Shown: positions 25,488-35,285, numbered from the stretch's first letter. The stretch: DNA of 64,000 nucleotides from Desulfofalx alkaliphila DSM 12257 (GCF_000711975.1 NZ_JONT01000014.1:1-64000), one strand, 5' to 3'. Numbers and translations: made by a program. Notes: generated by a model not told the origin, from the sequence alone.

Positions 25488-26651
25488 TTGCGCAAAAAAA
25501 TGCTGGTAACGCTGGCGCTGGTTTACATAATGTGCTGCTGTGGGCAGGCCTGGGCCACCGTAGGGCCTGGCGGTATATGGCAGCAAAAGAAATCTGCCGC
25601 TGGGTACAGTGAACATCAAGAGGGCTTGCATTACCTTCTCCGGGATGAAAAGGGCCAATTGGTCACTGAAGTCTCACGGCCGGTATATTCGGGGGACGAA
25701 TTAATATTACCGGACGGCAAGCACTATCGGGTATCCCGGGTGGTTGATAAAACAGTCACTGTAAAACTTTTGGGGGAAAACAAAAAATATCTGGGCTGGC
25801 TGGAATTTTTTAAAAACAAGCCTGTGCAAGCAACTGCTGCCAATGACTGGCGTGAAAGACCGGTTGGCATTTATCACAGCCACACCGGGGAGTCCTATGT
25901 GCCCAGCAGCGGAGAGGCCTTGGTGCCCTTCGAGGGCGATATTTACCGGGTGGGAGAAAAATTTGAAAAGGCCCTGACAGCTAAAAACATTGATGTGATA
26001 TATTATCAAACCCCCCATGATCCCCATGATAACAATGCTTATGTCCGTTCCAGGCGCACTGCATCGGGTATATTAAGGGGCAATCCGGTGGCAATCTTTG
26101 ACCTGCACCGGGACGGAGTGCCAGATCCTACTGATTACCGGACGGAAATAGACGGAGAACAGGTAGCTAAAATACGTATTGTGGTGGGCAGACAAAACGG
26201 TAACCGAAAAGTAAATCAAGATTTCGCCAAAAGATTGATGGCCCACGCCGAACAGTTATACCCGGGAATAATGAAAGATATTTATATTGGCCGTGGCAAT
26301 TATAATCAGGATTTGCTTTCCACCTCATTATTATTGGAGGTGGGCACCTATACCAATAGCCTTGAAGAGGCAGAGCGGGGAATTATGCTTTTTACCGACA
26401 CAGTGCCGGTGGTACTGGGTTTAACTGAAGAGGATGTTAAAGCAGCGGCCGGCACCGTTGATGAGATGGGGGCCGGCGGATGGAGAAAAGCCCTTGCTTT
26501 AATTTTTACTACGGTGCTGGTTGCCGGGGTTTTTATGTTGATTAACGCCGGCAGTTATGAAAAAGCCCTAGAAAGGGTGGTGCAAAGCCTTAGGGGGGCG
26601 GTTAATCAGATTAACAGCAGAATACGCAACATAAAGAATGATAATGAATAA
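25488..26651 (+). CDS. SpoIIP-like peptidoglycan hydrolase, copy 1
   Basis: The product is 387 aa. A signal peptide (about 1-22) precedes a conserved beta-rich N-domain (VYSGDELILPDGKHYRVSRV, about 68-90). The SpoIIP amidase/endopeptidase domain follows with zinc ligands in GIYHSHTGESYVPSSG, then DPHDNNAYVRSRRTA, FDLHRDGVPD and NYNQDLLSTSLLLEVGTYTN. A C-terminal membrane helix (about 338-355) follows, unlike Bacillus SpoIIP, which is anchored only at the N-terminus. The TTG at 25488 is chosen for GGAGGTG 7 nt upstream. It heads a five-gene set with DUF1614, a paralogue and YIEGIA. It probably acts in septal wall thinning or another sporulation wall step. Confidence 0.88.
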   Translation: MRKKMLVTLALVYIMCCCGQAWATVGPGGIWQQKKSAAGYSEHQEGLHYLLRDEKGQLVTEVSRPVYSGDELILPDGKHYRVSRVVDKTVTVKLLGENKKYLGWLEFFKNKPVQATAANDWRERPVGIYHSHTGESYVPSSGEALVPFEGDIYRVGEKFEKALTAKNIDVIYYQTPHDPHDNNAYVRSRRTASGILRGNPVAIFDLHRDGVPDPTDYRTEIDGEQVAKIRIVVGRQNGNRKVNQDFAKRLMAHAEQLYPGIMKDIYIGRGNYNQDLLSTSLLLEVGTYTNSLEEAERGIMLFTDTVPVVLGLTEEDVKAAAGTVDEMGAGGWRKALALIFTTVLVAGVFMLINAGSYEKALERVVQSLRGAVNQINSRIRNIKNDNE

Positions 26652-26718
26652 ATTTTACGTATCGGGGTAGCCTACTGTCGTAAAAAAATGGTTAATTTAA
26701 ATGCGAGGAGGCAGTTAA

Positions 26719-27471
26719 ATGACACAACTTCCCATTGGCTTAATTGCTTTAATTGCAGTATCATTTTTAATTTATTTTGGACTGGCCCAGCGGGTCTTGG
26801 ACAGAATGAGGCTCAGTGACAAGGCGGCTTTGGGAGTAATTGTTGCCCTCATTGTGGGCAGTTTTATTACCATTCCGCTGCCCCTGGGCAATATCAGGGC
26901 TTCCATAAATGTGGGTGGAGCATTGATACCCATAGCCTTGGCTATTTACCTCTTATCTAAGGCCGGAACCACCAAAGAGCGGGTGCGGGCCCTAATTGCC
27001 ACCGTGGCCACCGGCTTAGTTGTTTACTTCATTGGCTCCCTGCTGATGGCCGGACTGCCTGAACCGGCCGGCAGGTACGGGGTGATAGATTCAATTTATC
27101 TGTACCCCATTGCTGCAGCCATAACCGGTTACTTGGTGGGCAGATCCCGCAGATCGGCCTTTATTGCCGCTGTACTGGGTGTGGTGCTGGTGGACGTGTT
27201 TCACTATATTTGGCTGCTACAGGCGGGCGCTGTGGGCGGTGTGGTGGCCATTGGCGGTGCCGGCGCCTTTGATGTTACTGTACTGGCCGGTATACTGGCG
27301 GTGCTGTTGGCAGAGTTTTTCGGGGAACTGCGGGAGCGCCTGCAGGGGGGGCCGGCCACTGAAGGAAGGCCCAAGGAATTGTTGGCCGCTTTGAAAAAAC
27401 CGGACTTTAACAGGCGTGCTAAAAAAACCACTGCCATTGGAGATATGGATAAAAAAAGGAGGGGTGAATAA
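26719..27471 (+). CDS. DUF1614 family membrane protein
   Basis: This 250-aa protein has about seven hydrophobic segments. Its INVGGALIPIALAIYLL motif and overall layout fit DUF1614, a family of unknown function found in sporulating anaerobes. The C-terminal 45 residues are basic and presumably cytoplasmic. GAGGAGG precedes ATG 26719. It is translationally coupled (TAATG) to the second SpoIIP-like gene, suggesting a shared membrane complex. Confidence 0.8.
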   Translation: MTQLPIGLIALIAVSFLIYFGLAQRVLDRMRLSDKAALGVIVALIVGSFITIPLPLGNIRASINVGGALIPIALAIYLLSKAGTTKERVRALIATVATGLVVYFIGSLLMAGLPEPAGRYGVIDSIYLYPIAAAITGYLVGRSRRSAFIAAVLGVVLVDVFHYIWLLQAGAVGGVVAIGGAGAFDVTVLAGILAVLLAEFFGELRERLQGGPATEGRPKELLAALKKPDFNRRAKKTTAIGDMDKKRRGE

Positions 27472-28664
27472 TGAAGGTGAGATCTAAAAAATTTATTGCC
27501 GCTGTGCTGGTGGCCCTAGGTGTAGCCCTACTGGCCTTATCGGCTGCCGAATTTGAAATGACCCCTCGCCCCGTATGGAGTCCCACGGCCCTGTTCCATG
27601 CCGATGATTTAGTTGACCACCTTGTGGGCCACACTGTCACCATCTATGATGAAAGCGGCCGGGTGATCAGCAAAATGTCACGGGCGGTATATTCCGGTGA
27701 TGAGCTTATCACCGGTGACGGCAAACATTATCGTGTGACAAAGGTAGATGATCAAAAGGCCACCGCCAAGCTTTTGGGTATGGACAAGGACTATCTTGCC
27801 TGGGTTGATTATTTTGCCAATATGACGGCAGTGCCTGTTACAAGCGCTGAAAACCAAAGGCCGGTGGCTGTATATCACACCCATACGGCGGAGTCCTATG
27901 TGCCCACCGATGGAGCAGAGTCACAACCCTTTCAGGGTGGAATTTTAAATGTGGGCAAGGTGTTTGCCGATGCCCTGGAGGAAAGGGGGGTAAAGGTCCT
28001 ATACAGCGACAACAAACATGACCCCCACGATAACAATGCCTACATGCGCTCCCGGCGCACAGCCACGGAATTAATGCAGCAAAACCCCATCGCCATGTTT
28101 GATGTGCACCGGGACGGCATACCTGATCCTGATTTCTATTACGACACCATTGGCAACCAAGAGGTAACTCAAATCCGGATTGTTTTGGGTAATCAAAACC
28201 CCAAAAAAGATGCCAATGAAGACTTTGCTAAGCGTCTAATGGCTTATGCCAATCAAAAACACCCGGATATAGTAAAAGAAATATTCAGCGGGAAAGGCAA
28301 CTACAACCAGGATTTGATGTCCACTAATATCTTGCTGGAAGCGGGCACCCACACCAATCGCCGGGAAATGGCTGAAGAAGGCATCGTACTGCTGGCAGAT
28401 GCAGTGCCCGTTGTCTTGGGCCTGGAGGGTGGTGCCGGCCCGGGGCCGGAGACCGGCGCAGGTGCAGGAAGGGCAGGCTGGACTACCGTGGCTTGGATAT
28501 TGGGGGCTGTGGTTGTGGCAGGCATTGCATTTTTATGGATTAGCAGCGGAAGCTTAAAAGGAGCGGCAGATAGAATAAGCAGCTTTGGCAGAGAGATGAC
28601 CGGTATTCGAGGCCCGGCTAAAAAGCCCGGTGGAAAATCAAAAGATGAGGATCAGGGGGAATAA
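27471..28664 (+). CDS. SpoIIP-like peptidoglycan hydrolase, copy 2
   Basis: The product is 397 aa, with the same layout as the copy at 25488. It has a signal anchor (about 6-23), the N-domain (VYSGDELITGDGKHYRVTKV), the catalytic VYHTHTAESYVPTDG, DPHDNNAYMRSRRTA, FDVHRDGIPD, NYNQDLMSTNILLEAGTHTN, a Gly/Pro-rich linker and a C-terminal membrane helix (about 343-360) with a basic tail. It overlaps DUF1614 by one base and lies 3 bp before the YIEGIA gene. It is a paralogue, not a fragment: both copies keep all the motifs. Confidence 0.88.
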   Translation: MKVRSKKFIAAVLVALGVALLALSAAEFEMTPRPVWSPTALFHADDLVDHLVGHTVTIYDESGRVISKMSRAVYSGDELITGDGKHYRVTKVDDQKATAKLLGMDKDYLAWVDYFANMTAVPVTSAENQRPVAVYHTHTAESYVPTDGAESQPFQGGILNVGKVFADALEERGVKVLYSDNKHDPHDNNAYMRSRRTATELMQQNPIAMFDVHRDGIPDPDFYYDTIGNQEVTQIRIVLGNQNPKKDANEDFAKRLMAYANQKHPDIVKEIFSGKGNYNQDLMSTNILLEAGTHTNRREMAEEGIVLLADAVPVVLGLEGGAGPGPETGAGAGRAGWTTVAWILGAVVVAGIAFLWISSGSLKGAADRISSFGREMTGIRGPAKKPGGKSKDEDQGE

Positions 28665-28667
28665 TTA

Positions 28668-29579
28668 ATGGAATATCAGGACTACCTGCTGGTTGTGATT
28701 ATTGGCACGCTCATGGGCACCATTACCAGGCTAGTCCTGCTCCATGTGGATTACCGTCAGTACCCCGGCTATCCCCACGGATATATAGTACACCTTTCGC
28801 TGGGCTTTATTGCCTCAGCCTTGGGGGCGGTGGCAGTACCGGCAATTGTTGAAAAGGAGTTTACCGCCTTTACCTTTCTGGCACTGGCCGCCCAGCAATT
28901 TCGAGAAATACGCCACCAAGAACGTACCACCTTGGAGAGCTTAGAGGATTCGGAAATTATTCAGCGCGGCAGTGATTACATTGAAGGGATAGCAAGAACC
29001 TTTGAAGCAAGAAACTATTTGGTCATGGCCAGTGCCTTTACTACCGCATTGGCCACCCTAATAGGCTTATCTTCTGGGGCAGGGGTTATCCCGGGCTTGA
29101 CAATAGGTATACTGACCCTGGTAACCAGTTGGCTTTATCGCAAAGGAAGAGTAATTGGTGATATATGTGATGTTAAAGTGGCAAAAATACATTTTAACGG
29201 CCCCACCCTCATGGTTGAAAATGTAGGGCTAATTAATGTCGGCTTAAAAGAACGTCGGGATAAGATATTAAAAGAAGGCTTGGCGGTGATGATCCATCCC
29301 AAAAACGATAATGCCCGGGCCACCATACATGACATGGGCCAGCGCATGGTGATAGCCCACACCGCAGGGGTGGTGCTGGGGACCAAAAAGGATATAGATA
29401 TTCCTGACTATACCCCAATATTGCGTAAAGATGTGGACACCGGTTCGGTGGCAATGTATATGATGCCCATGGAACGGGATGCCAAAGCCCTGGTGGAGGC
29501 AGTAAAACGCAGCCCTGTATTGGAAAGTGCCTACAGCAAACCTTTGGCCACCAAAGCCGGCCGGTACGCATCAGATTGA
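28668..29579 (+). CDS. YIEGIA family membrane protein
   Basis: The product is 303 aa. It contains the family-naming motif in SDYIEGIARTFEARN (about 103-117). Hydrophobic segments lie at about 5-23, 36-60 and 119-160, and a soluble C-terminal domain (about 175-300) includes RGRVIGDICDV-like KGRVIGDICDVK. The family is known only from spore-forming Firmicutes and lacks an assigned biochemical role. The small partner protein is encoded directly downstream. Confidence 0.88.
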   Translation: MEYQDYLLVVIIGTLMGTITRLVLLHVDYRQYPGYPHGYIVHLSLGFIASALGAVAVPAIVEKEFTAFTFLALAAQQFREIRHQERTTLESLEDSEIIQRGSDYIEGIARTFEARNYLVMASAFTTALATLIGLSSGAGVIPGLTIGILTLVTSWLYRKGRVIGDICDVKVAKIHFNGPTLMVENVGLINVGLKERRDKILKEGLAVMIHPKNDNARATIHDMGQRMVIAHTAGVVLGTKKDIDIPDYTPILRKDVDTGSVAMYMMPMERDAKALVEAVKRSPVLESAYSKPLATKAGRYASD

Positions 29580-29590
29580 GGTGACAGACG

Positions 29591-29773
29591 GTGATTGAGA
29601 AAGCTATATTTGCGGCAGTAACCACCGACAAGAGCAAGGTATTGGGTGGTGTGCCGATTTTTTGTGCCAGTGATGAAGAAGAACTGGAGGCCATGGCCGG
29701 CACCTTGGCAAACATTGCCGACGGTATGGTTCACCAATTGGAAAACAAGGTAATGATAATAGTAAGGCACTAG
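29591..29773 (+). CDS. Small partner protein of YIEGIA (capping complex subunit type)
   Basis: This 60-aa acidic protein starts at GTG 29591, 11 bp after the YIEGIA gene. Its small size, VTTDKSKVLGGVPIFCASDEEEL motif region and invariable position after YIEGIA fit the annotated partner family. Function unknown. Confidence 0.8.
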   Translation: MIEKAIFAAVTTDKSKVLGGVPIFCASDEEELEAMAGTLANIADGMVHQLENKVMIIVRH

Positions 29774-29776
29774 CGC

Positions 29777-29805
29777 TTGACTAAATTTTGTTGTTATTAG
29801 ATAAT
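29777..29805 (+). promoter_or_regulatory. Putative promoter for the DUF512-der-plsY-gpsA operon
   Basis: TTGACT (29777-29782) and GATAAT (29800-29805) are separated by 17 bp, 29 bp before the next start codon. Confidence 0.6.
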
Positions 29806-29833
29806 TTATGCAGTACACAGCGTGGAGGTGGCT

Positions 29834-31156
29834 ATGCCTACCCAAGGTTTAAAGGTAACCGGCGTAACCCCCGGCGGCATCGGTGATGAAATAGGTGTTC
29901 AACCGGGGGATATTATAATGGAAATAAACAGCCATCCGGTGAGAGATATAATTGACTACCGCTTCTTGGTTTGCGATGAGGAAATAAGCGTTAAACTAAT
30001 TGATGCCGCCGGAGAACAGTGGATACTGGAAATAGAGAAGGATTATGATGAAGACCTGGGACTGGATTTTGGCGCTGGCGCCTTTGGTGCCACCAGACGG
30101 TGTCAAAACAAGTGCCTTTTTTGCTTTGTGGATCAAATGGCGCCCAATATGCGCAGCACCCTGTATGTTAAAGATGATGACTACAGGCTTTCCTTTTGGC
30201 AGGGCAACTTTGTTACCTTAACCAACGTTAACGGGGAAGAACTACAGCGGATAATAAAACAAAGACTGAGCCCCTTGTATATATCGGTACATACCACTAA
30301 CCCTGACCTGCGGCGCAAACTTATGAGAAATGCCAGATCGGCAAAAATAATGGAGCAGCTTTCGGCCTTGGCTGAGGCAGGCATAGAAATGCATACCCAG
30401 GTGGTGCTGTGCCCGGGAATAAATGACGGGCCTGAGTTGCAGCGAACAGTTAAAGACTTGGCCGGCCTGTGGCCCAGCGTACAATCATTGGCGGTGGTTC
30501 CGGTGGGGCTTACCAAGTACCGTGAGGGATTGGCTGAGCTGAAATTATTTGATGAGAAAACTGCCCGGGAAATAATAAACCAAATACATGGTTGGCAAGA
30601 AAGGTTTATAGACAAATTTCAATACCCCTTTGTCTTTGCCTCAGACGAATTTTACGTCATGGCCCAGGAGCCATTCCCCCCGGATGAAAGATATGCAGAC
30701 TATCCCCAAACAGAAAACGGCGTCGGCTTAGCCAGGCTGTTTTTAGATCAGTGGCATGAAGTAGAAAAAAAATTACCCTTGCAGGCTACAGTGCCAAGAA
30801 AGGTAACCGTTGCCACCGGCTTATCTGCATTTGCAATTTTAGAGCCGGTAATCAATAGATTAAATAAAGTAAAGGGTGTTAATGCCCGGTTGTTGAAGAT
30901 ACCCCATCATTTTTTTGGAGAAACGGTAACCGTGGCCGGTCTGCTCACCGGTTCAGATATGATTAAAGGGTTAAAAAACAAAAGCTTGGGCGATATGCTG
31001 ATCATTCCCTCTGCCATGCTGAAAAACCAAGGGGAAGAGGTTTTTTTAGACGATATGACAGTGGAACAGCTTGCTAAACGGCTGAAGGTGCCGGTATACC
31101 CGGCAGGTAACCCTGCCCAACTGGTAGAAATAATACTGACCGGCGGGGCACGATAA
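29834..31156 (+). CDS. DUF512 radical-SAM protein with PDZ domain
   Basis: The product is 440 aa. An N-terminal PDZ-like domain (about 1-65, [16 protein letters not shown]) is followed by a radical-SAM-type segment with cysteines in [15 protein letters not shown] (CX3CX2C) and a C-terminal DUF512 domain (about 245-440). The family is widespread in Clostridia and cyanobacteria and normally sits next to der, as here. Its substrate is unknown; a role in ribosome or RNA-linked chemistry is a guess from context. The ATG at 29834 has GGAGGTGG directly upstream. Confidence 0.88.
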   Translation: MPTQGLKVTGVTPGGIGDEIGVQPGDIIMEINSHPVRDIIDYRFLVCDEEISVKLIDAAGEQWILEIEKDYDEDLGLDFGAGAFGATRRCQNKCLFCFVDQMAPNMRSTLYVKDDDYRLSFWQGNFVTLTNVNGEELQRIIKQRLSPLYISVHTTNPDLRRKLMRNARSAKIMEQLSALAEAGIEMHTQVVLCPGINDGPELQRTVKDLAGLWPSVQSLAVVPVGLTKYREGLAELKLFDEKTAREIINQIHGWQERFIDKFQYPFVFASDEFYVMAQEPFPPDERYADYPQTENGVGLARLFLDQWHEVEKKLPLQATVPRKVTVATGLSAFAILEPVINRLNKVKGVNARLLKIPHHFFGETVTVAGLLTGSDMIKGLKNKSLGDMLIIPSAMLKNQGEEVFLDDMTVEQLAKRLKVPVYPAGNPAQLVEIILTGGAR

Positions 31157-31224
31157 TTAATTTGCTATTTACAGTTAAAAACTGGTATTATATGCATTAT
31201 AAACCTAGAAAGGGCGTGAAAGAG

Positions 31225-32547
31225 ATGCCCAAACCTATTGTGGCTATAGTTGGCAGGCCCAACGTTGGCAAGTCAACTTTATTTAACCGTATAGTTCGTC
31301 ACCGGGTGGCCATAGTGGAGGACCAACCCGGAATAACAAGGGATAGACTGTATTTTGATGCTGAATGGAATGGCAAAGAATTCACCCTGATTGACACCGG
31401 GGGCATAGAATTTGATGAGAACGACCAAATTACCGCCCAGGTGAGAAAGCAGGCAGAAATTGCAATTGCCGAAGCCGATGTCATATTGTTTGTGGTGGAT
31501 GCCAGGGCAGGCTTGCATCCAACCGATGCAGATGTGGCCGAAGTGTTGCGAAAAACAGAAAAACCGGTGCTTTTGGTGGCCAACAAAGTTGAACACTTTG
31601 ACACCCTAAAAATACCCTATTATGATTTCTATGAGCTGGGTCTGGGAGATCCAATTCCGGTGTCAGCAGCTGAGGGAATGAACACCGGGGATATGTTGGA
31701 TCAGTTAGTGGAATTGCTGCCGGATGCAGGTGAGGAACAATATGACGATGATACCATAAAGGTGGCAGTAATAGGCAGGCCCAATGTCGGCAAATCAACT
31801 TTGGTTAACGCCATCTTTGGGGACGAACGGGTTATTGTCAGTGATGTACCCGGTACCACCAGGGATGCCATTGATACACCCATCGAACGGGGTGGAAAAA
31901 ATTATGTGTTAATTGACACCGCCGGTATGCGGCGCAGGAAAAAAATAGAGGAGCCGGCAGAGAGGTATAGCGTTATTAGATCGCTGCGGGCGGTGGATCG
32001 TTCAGATGTGGTGCTGATGATTATTGATGCCAGCCAGGGTGTTACTGAACAAGACAAAAGAATTGTAGGCTATGCCGAGGAAAAGGGTAGGGCCATTGTT
32101 TTAGTGGTTAACAAATGGGACTTAATAGAAAAAGATGATAAAACCATGCTGCGTTTTAATGAGCATATAAGAGAGGCACTGGGCTTTGTTAGATATGCTC
32201 CAATAGTGTATATTTCAGCCTTAACCAAAAAAAGAGTTCCCCGGGTTTTAGAACTGGTTGACTATGTTGCGGAGCAACACAATTTACGTATAGCCACCAG
32301 CAATGTAAATCAGCTGGTGCGAGAGGCAATGCAGCAAAACCCACCCCCTTCCGATAAGGGAAGACGGCTTAAAATACTCTACGCCATGCAAGGAGGGGTT
32401 GCCCCCCCAACCTTTATTTTATTTGTTAACGACCCGGAACTAATGCATTTTTCATATATGCGTTACCTGGAAAACTTTTTCCGGTCTTCCTATGGTTTTG
32501 AAGGCACTCCCATAAGATTTTATTTACGCAAACGTGAAAAAGAGTAA
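31225..32547 (+). CDS. der: Ribosome biogenesis GTPase Der (EngA)
   Basis: The product is 440 aa and assists maturation of the 50S subunit. It has two tandem GTPase domains with P-loops GRPNVGKST at about 10-18 and 186-194, their G3 motifs DTGG and DTAG, and G4 motifs ANKV and NKWD. A C-terminal KH-like domain (about 355-440) follows. The ATG at 31225 aligns with the family start; the longer frame from 31162 has no ribosome site. It lies 68 bp after the DUF512 gene. Confidence 0.97.
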   Translation: MPKPIVAIVGRPNVGKSTLFNRIVRHRVAIVEDQPGITRDRLYFDAEWNGKEFTLIDTGGIEFDENDQITAQVRKQAEIAIAEADVILFVVDARAGLHPTDADVAEVLRKTEKPVLLVANKVEHFDTLKIPYYDFYELGLGDPIPVSAAEGMNTGDMLDQLVELLPDAGEEQYDDDTIKVAVIGRPNVGKSTLVNAIFGDERVIVSDVPGTTRDAIDTPIERGGKNYVLIDTAGMRRRKKIEEPAERYSVIRSLRAVDRSDVVLMIIDASQGVTEQDKRIVGYAEEKGRAIVLVVNKWDLIEKDDKTMLRFNEHIREALGFVRYAPIVYISALTKKRVPRVLELVDYVAEQHNLRIATSNVNQLVREAMQQNPPPSDKGRRLKILYAMQGGVAPPTFILFVNDPELMHFSYMRYLENFFRSSYGFEGTPIRFYLRKREKE

Positions 32548-32564
32548 GATAAGCGGAGGGTAAA

Positions 32565-33161
32565 GTGATTGGATATATTATAGGGTTTCTCGTCGGCTAT
32601 CTATTGGGTTCAATTCCCTTTGGGTATTTACTGGCCCGACTTTGGAAAGGGATAGATATTCGCAGTTACGGCAGTGGCAATATAGGTGCCACCAATGTAT
32701 GGCGCACACTGGGCACCGTGCCGGGCCTTATTGTTCTTCTATTGGATATGGCCAAGGGTGCCGCTGCCGTGCTGTTAGCAACTTCTTTCCTTGACGGTAC
32801 CTTTTCGGTGCTGGCGGCGGCAGTGGGTGCCTTGCTTGGCCATGGCTATCCTGTCTTTTTAAAGTTTAAAGGGGGAAAGATTATAGCCACCGGGGCCGGC
32901 ATAGTTTTTGCGCTTTCACCCCTGTCCGGTATTATTGGCTTAATACTTTTTATTGGCTCCATTGCCATTACCAGATACGTATCGGTGGGTTCAATGATGG
33001 CTGCAATTTCGGTGCCCCTATCCTTTTACTGGCTGGATCTGGAACTTCCCTTTGTAGTATTTGGGCTATTGGCGGCGGTATTTGCCATATATAAGCACCG
33101 TTCTAACATTAAACGCATTATCAATGGCACTGAATTTAAATGCGGGCAAAAAAAGCAATGA
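32565..33161 (+). CDS. plsY: Acyl-phosphate glycerol-3-phosphate acyltransferase
   Basis: Transfers acyl groups from acyl-phosphate to glycerol 3-phosphate, the first step of phospholipid synthesis. This 198-aa protein has about five hydrophobic segments. PlsY motifs are GSIPFGYLLARLWKGIDIR, GSGNIGATNV and GHGYPVFLKFKGGK. It starts at GTG 32565 after GCGGAGGG. Its place next to gpsA, which makes its substrate, is functionally coherent. Confidence 0.96.
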   Translation: MIGYIIGFLVGYLLGSIPFGYLLARLWKGIDIRSYGSGNIGATNVWRTLGTVPGLIVLLLDMAKGAAAVLLATSFLDGTFSVLAAAVGALLGHGYPVFLKFKGGKIIATGAGIVFALSPLSGIIGLILFIGSIAITRYVSVGSMMAAISVPLSFYWLDLELPFVVFGLLAAVFAIYKHRSNIKRIINGTEFKCGQKKQ

Positions 33162-33184
33162 TTAACCAGGGGAGGCGCTAAGCA

Positions 33185-34219
33185 ATGAAACAAATGGTAG
33201 CGGTGGTGGGAGCGGGCAGTTGGGCCACTGCGCTGGCAATACAGTTAGCCAACAAGGGGCATACAGTAAAGATGTGGTCCCGCAATGAAGAGACCGTGCG
33301 AGAAATAAATAATGAACACCAAAACAATAAATACCTCGAAGGAATAACAATACCCCAAAACATTACTTGCAGCGGGGACTATAAAGAAGTGCTGTCCGGC
33401 TGTCAATATGTCTTATACGGTGTCCCGTCCCATTCCTTTAGGGAAGTAATAAAAATGACCCTGCCTTATTTAAGCCAAAGGGCAGTGGTAATCAATGCGG
33501 CAAAGGGTATTGAAGAGCAAACCCTTAAACGCATGTCAGATGTTTTTAACGAAGAAACTGACGGCGGCGGTGATAAAAGCTATGTGGTGCTTTCCGGGCC
33601 CAGCCATGCGGAAGAGGTGGCCCTTAATATTCCCACTGCTTTGGTAGTGGCATCAAAGGACATGAAAAGTGCCCAAGGGGTGCAAGAACTTTTTATGTCT
33701 GATTACATGAGGGTTTATACCAATCCCGATGTGGTCGGTGTAGAGCTTGGTGGATCACTGAAAAACATTATTGCTTTGGGAACCGGTATAGCCGATGGCT
33801 TAGGCTTCGGAGATAACACTAAGGCAGCATTGATGACCAGGGGTTTAGCAGAAATTACACGCCTGGGTGAAGCCATGGGTGCATCGCCAATGACCTTTGC
33901 CGGTTTGGCCGGGGTTGGCGACTTAATTGTCACCTGCACCAGTATGCACAGCCGCAATCGCAGGGCGGGCATTGCAATAGGGAAAGGTAAATCTATGGAT
34001 GAGGCTGTTCAAAGTGTGCGTATGGTGGTGGAGGGAGTGCGCACCACCCGGGCAGCCAAAGGTTTGGCCGCCCGGTACGGAGTTGAAATGCCCATAACTG
34101 AGCACATTTATAAGGTTCTATATGAGGGCCACTCGCCGCGGGAAGCGGTTATGAGTCTGATGGGTCGTTCAGGTAAACCTGAGATTGAAGAGGTTGCTCT
34201 GTTGAATTGGCAGTCCTAA
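33185..34219 (+). CDS. gpsA: Glycerol-3-phosphate dehydrogenase [NAD(P)+]
   Basis: Reduces dihydroxyacetone phosphate to sn-glycerol 3-phosphate. The product is 344 aa. The N-terminal nucleotide fold is [20 protein letters not shown] is present, the catalytic Lys lies in [14 protein letters not shown], and [14 protein letters not shown] and GVGDLIVTC follow. GGGGAGG precedes ATG 33185. The last 71 bp overlap the convergent marR gene. The order der-(plsY)-gpsA-spoIVA is conserved in spore formers. Confidence 0.96.
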   Translation: MKQMVAVVGAGSWATALAIQLANKGHTVKMWSRNEETVREINNEHQNNKYLEGITIPQNITCSGDYKEVLSGCQYVLYGVPSHSFREVIKMTLPYLSQRAVVINAAKGIEEQTLKRMSDVFNEETDGGGDKSYVVLSGPSHAEEVALNIPTALVVASKDMKSAQGVQELFMSDYMRVYTNPDVVGVELGGSLKNIIALGTGIADGLGFGDNTKAALMTRGLAEITRLGEAMGASPMTFAGLAGVGDLIVTCTSMHSRNRRAGIAIGKGKSMDEAVQSVRMVVEGVRTTRAAKGLAARYGVEMPITEHIYKVLYEGHSPREAVMSLMGRSGKPEIEEVALLNWQS

Positions 34220-34823
34220 CATTGGAACATATATTTTCAACATAAGCGGACACATCTGTGCCAACTAACAAACCGGTGCTTTTGTTAAGCCACTGATAAA
34301 CATCCCTGTTTTCGTAGGCCTCTTGGGCGATAATTGACAAACCGTGTTCAAACTCGCCCTGTTCCTTTGCCAAATACAGTGCAGCAAGCTCCTGCCCCTT
34401 GTGGGTTGCTTTTAAGGCCGAAGTCTTACCGTCCACCGGCGTGATGCTAATTAGCTCTTTCTTTTGCAGTGAACGGGAGATGCGACTGGCAGTGGAACGA
34501 TTCCATAAACACAGGGCTGCCAAATCAGTCATGGATAAGCCCTCGGCTGCAATTACAGTTAATAATGCCAGGTGCTGGGCAGGGGTTAAATTAAAGGCAC
34601 TGAGCTGCTTTTCCCACGAGACATCCAGATAGTGATAAAGGCGGCGCAAGTACATAAGTATACGCAGGCGATCACTGATCTTGTCATTTTTACAAGGGTA
34701 ATGTTTAATTAAGGACCACATGGCTTCACTGTTAAGGGGTGGAATCTTTTTTGCGCGCCCTGATTTTTTCTTAAGACCTGTTACCGGCTCTTCCTTCAAA
34801 GTACTCACCTCTGTTTTATACAT
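34149..34823 (-). CDS. MarR-family transcription regulator
   Basis: The product is up to 224 aa. The winged helix lies at about 95-165 ([29 protein letters not shown] region, [18 protein letters not shown], then wing). A basic N-terminal extension and a C-terminal tail make it longer than typical MarR proteins. ATG 34823 has a poor ribosome site; the in-frame TTG at codon 9 (34799) follows AGAGGTGAG and may be the true start. It is convergent with and overlaps the gpsA end. A motif shared with the aroA leader lies 26 bp upstream, suggesting autoregulation and an aroA link (inference). Confidence 0.83.
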   Translation of the reverse strand: MYKTEVSTLKEEPVTGLKKKSGRAKKIPPLNSEAMWSLIKHYPCKNDKISDRLRILMYLRRLYHYLDVSWEKQLSAFNLTPAQHLALLTVIAAEGLSMTDLAALCLWNRSTASRISRSLQKKELISITPVDGKTSALKATHKGQELAALYLAKEQGEFEHGLSIIAQEAYENRDVYQWLNKSTGLLVGTDVSAYVENICSNVRTANSTEQPLQSQVYLNDPSDS

Positions 34824-34848
34824 TTTTCTTCGTTAACGATGCTCTTAA

Positions 34849-34869
34849 AACCCAGGTTAACCGTTGCCG
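34849..34869. promoter_or_regulatory. 21-nt motif shared with the aroA leader (20451-20471)
   Basis: AACCCAGGT, then T, then AACCGTTGCCG; the aroA leader has G at the single variable position. The core GGTTAACC is palindromic. It lies 26-46 bp upstream of the marR ATG and is a candidate operator. Confidence 0.45.
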
Positions 34870-34899
34870 CGGTGATTGAAATAAACATATTTTTGTTTT

Positions 34900-34925
34900 A
34901 AAGGACTCTATTTGAGTCCTTTTTT
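34900..34925 (+). terminator. Intrinsic terminator on the plus strand upstream of marR
   Basis: AAAGGACTC (34900-34908) pairs with GAGTCCTTT (34914-34922), continuing into T6. No plus-strand gene ends nearby. It must end either gpsA read-through antisense to marR or a short RNA starting near 34850. Confidence 0.75.
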
Positions 34926-35231
34926 AGTGTACGTAAAATGTGCAAATAATGTTCCACAAAATGGCAGAACTTTGCCGATATTAAATAACTTTTGCTGTCA
35001 TTTTTTTACTACTTGGCATCATACAATTAATCAGTGCCAAGATTTTTTTTGCTTGTTTAATAAAGAAGGTCATAATTCTAAATTGCCGTCATATATATAT
35101 ATTGTTATTGTATGTGCTTGGAAAAATAATACACATGGACAGGACTACCCGATGCCCGGGGTAAGGTATCTGAAAAAATGTAGTCTGTTGTCCTGACCTT
35201 TCGCTTGGCGGGGGAGGGATGCATGATTTTA
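34926..35231. other. Gene-free region upstream of spoIVA
   Basis: AT-rich spacer without a convincing gene. It contains a second terminator-like hairpin (35012-35050) and a long-range stem: GGACAGGAC (35137-35145) with GTCCTGACC (35190-35198), enclosing TACCC (35146-35150)/GGGTA (35159-35163). It could be a structured leader of spoIVA or a small RNA. No known riboswitch consensus was recognised. Confidence 0.4.
35012..35050 (+). terminator. Terminator-like hairpin with T8
   Basis: CTTGGCA (35012-35018) pairs with TGCCAAG (35035-35041) around a 16-nt loop and is followed by eight T (35043-35050). No gene on this strand directly precedes it. Confidence 0.55.
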
Positions 35232-35240
35232 CATACAGAT
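35232..35240 (+). promoter_or_regulatory. SigE-like -10 element of spoIVA
   Basis: CATACAGAT resembles the SigE -10 consensus CATACAnT and lies 46 bp before the spoIVA start. spoIVA is SigE-dependent in Bacillus subtilis. A matching -35 is not obvious. Confidence 0.4.
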
Positions 35241-35285
35241 TAGAAAGAAAAAATTTTATATATTCTCAAAGGAGGGAGAGTGTGC

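Noticed and set aside
25488-28664. One of the two SpoIIP-like genes being a pseudogene
   Set aside because: Both are full length with all catalytic motifs, signal segments and good starts.
34912-35196. 95-codon open frame upstream of spoIVA
   Set aside because: No ribosome site, low-complexity composition, and it spans two hairpins; treated as non-coding.
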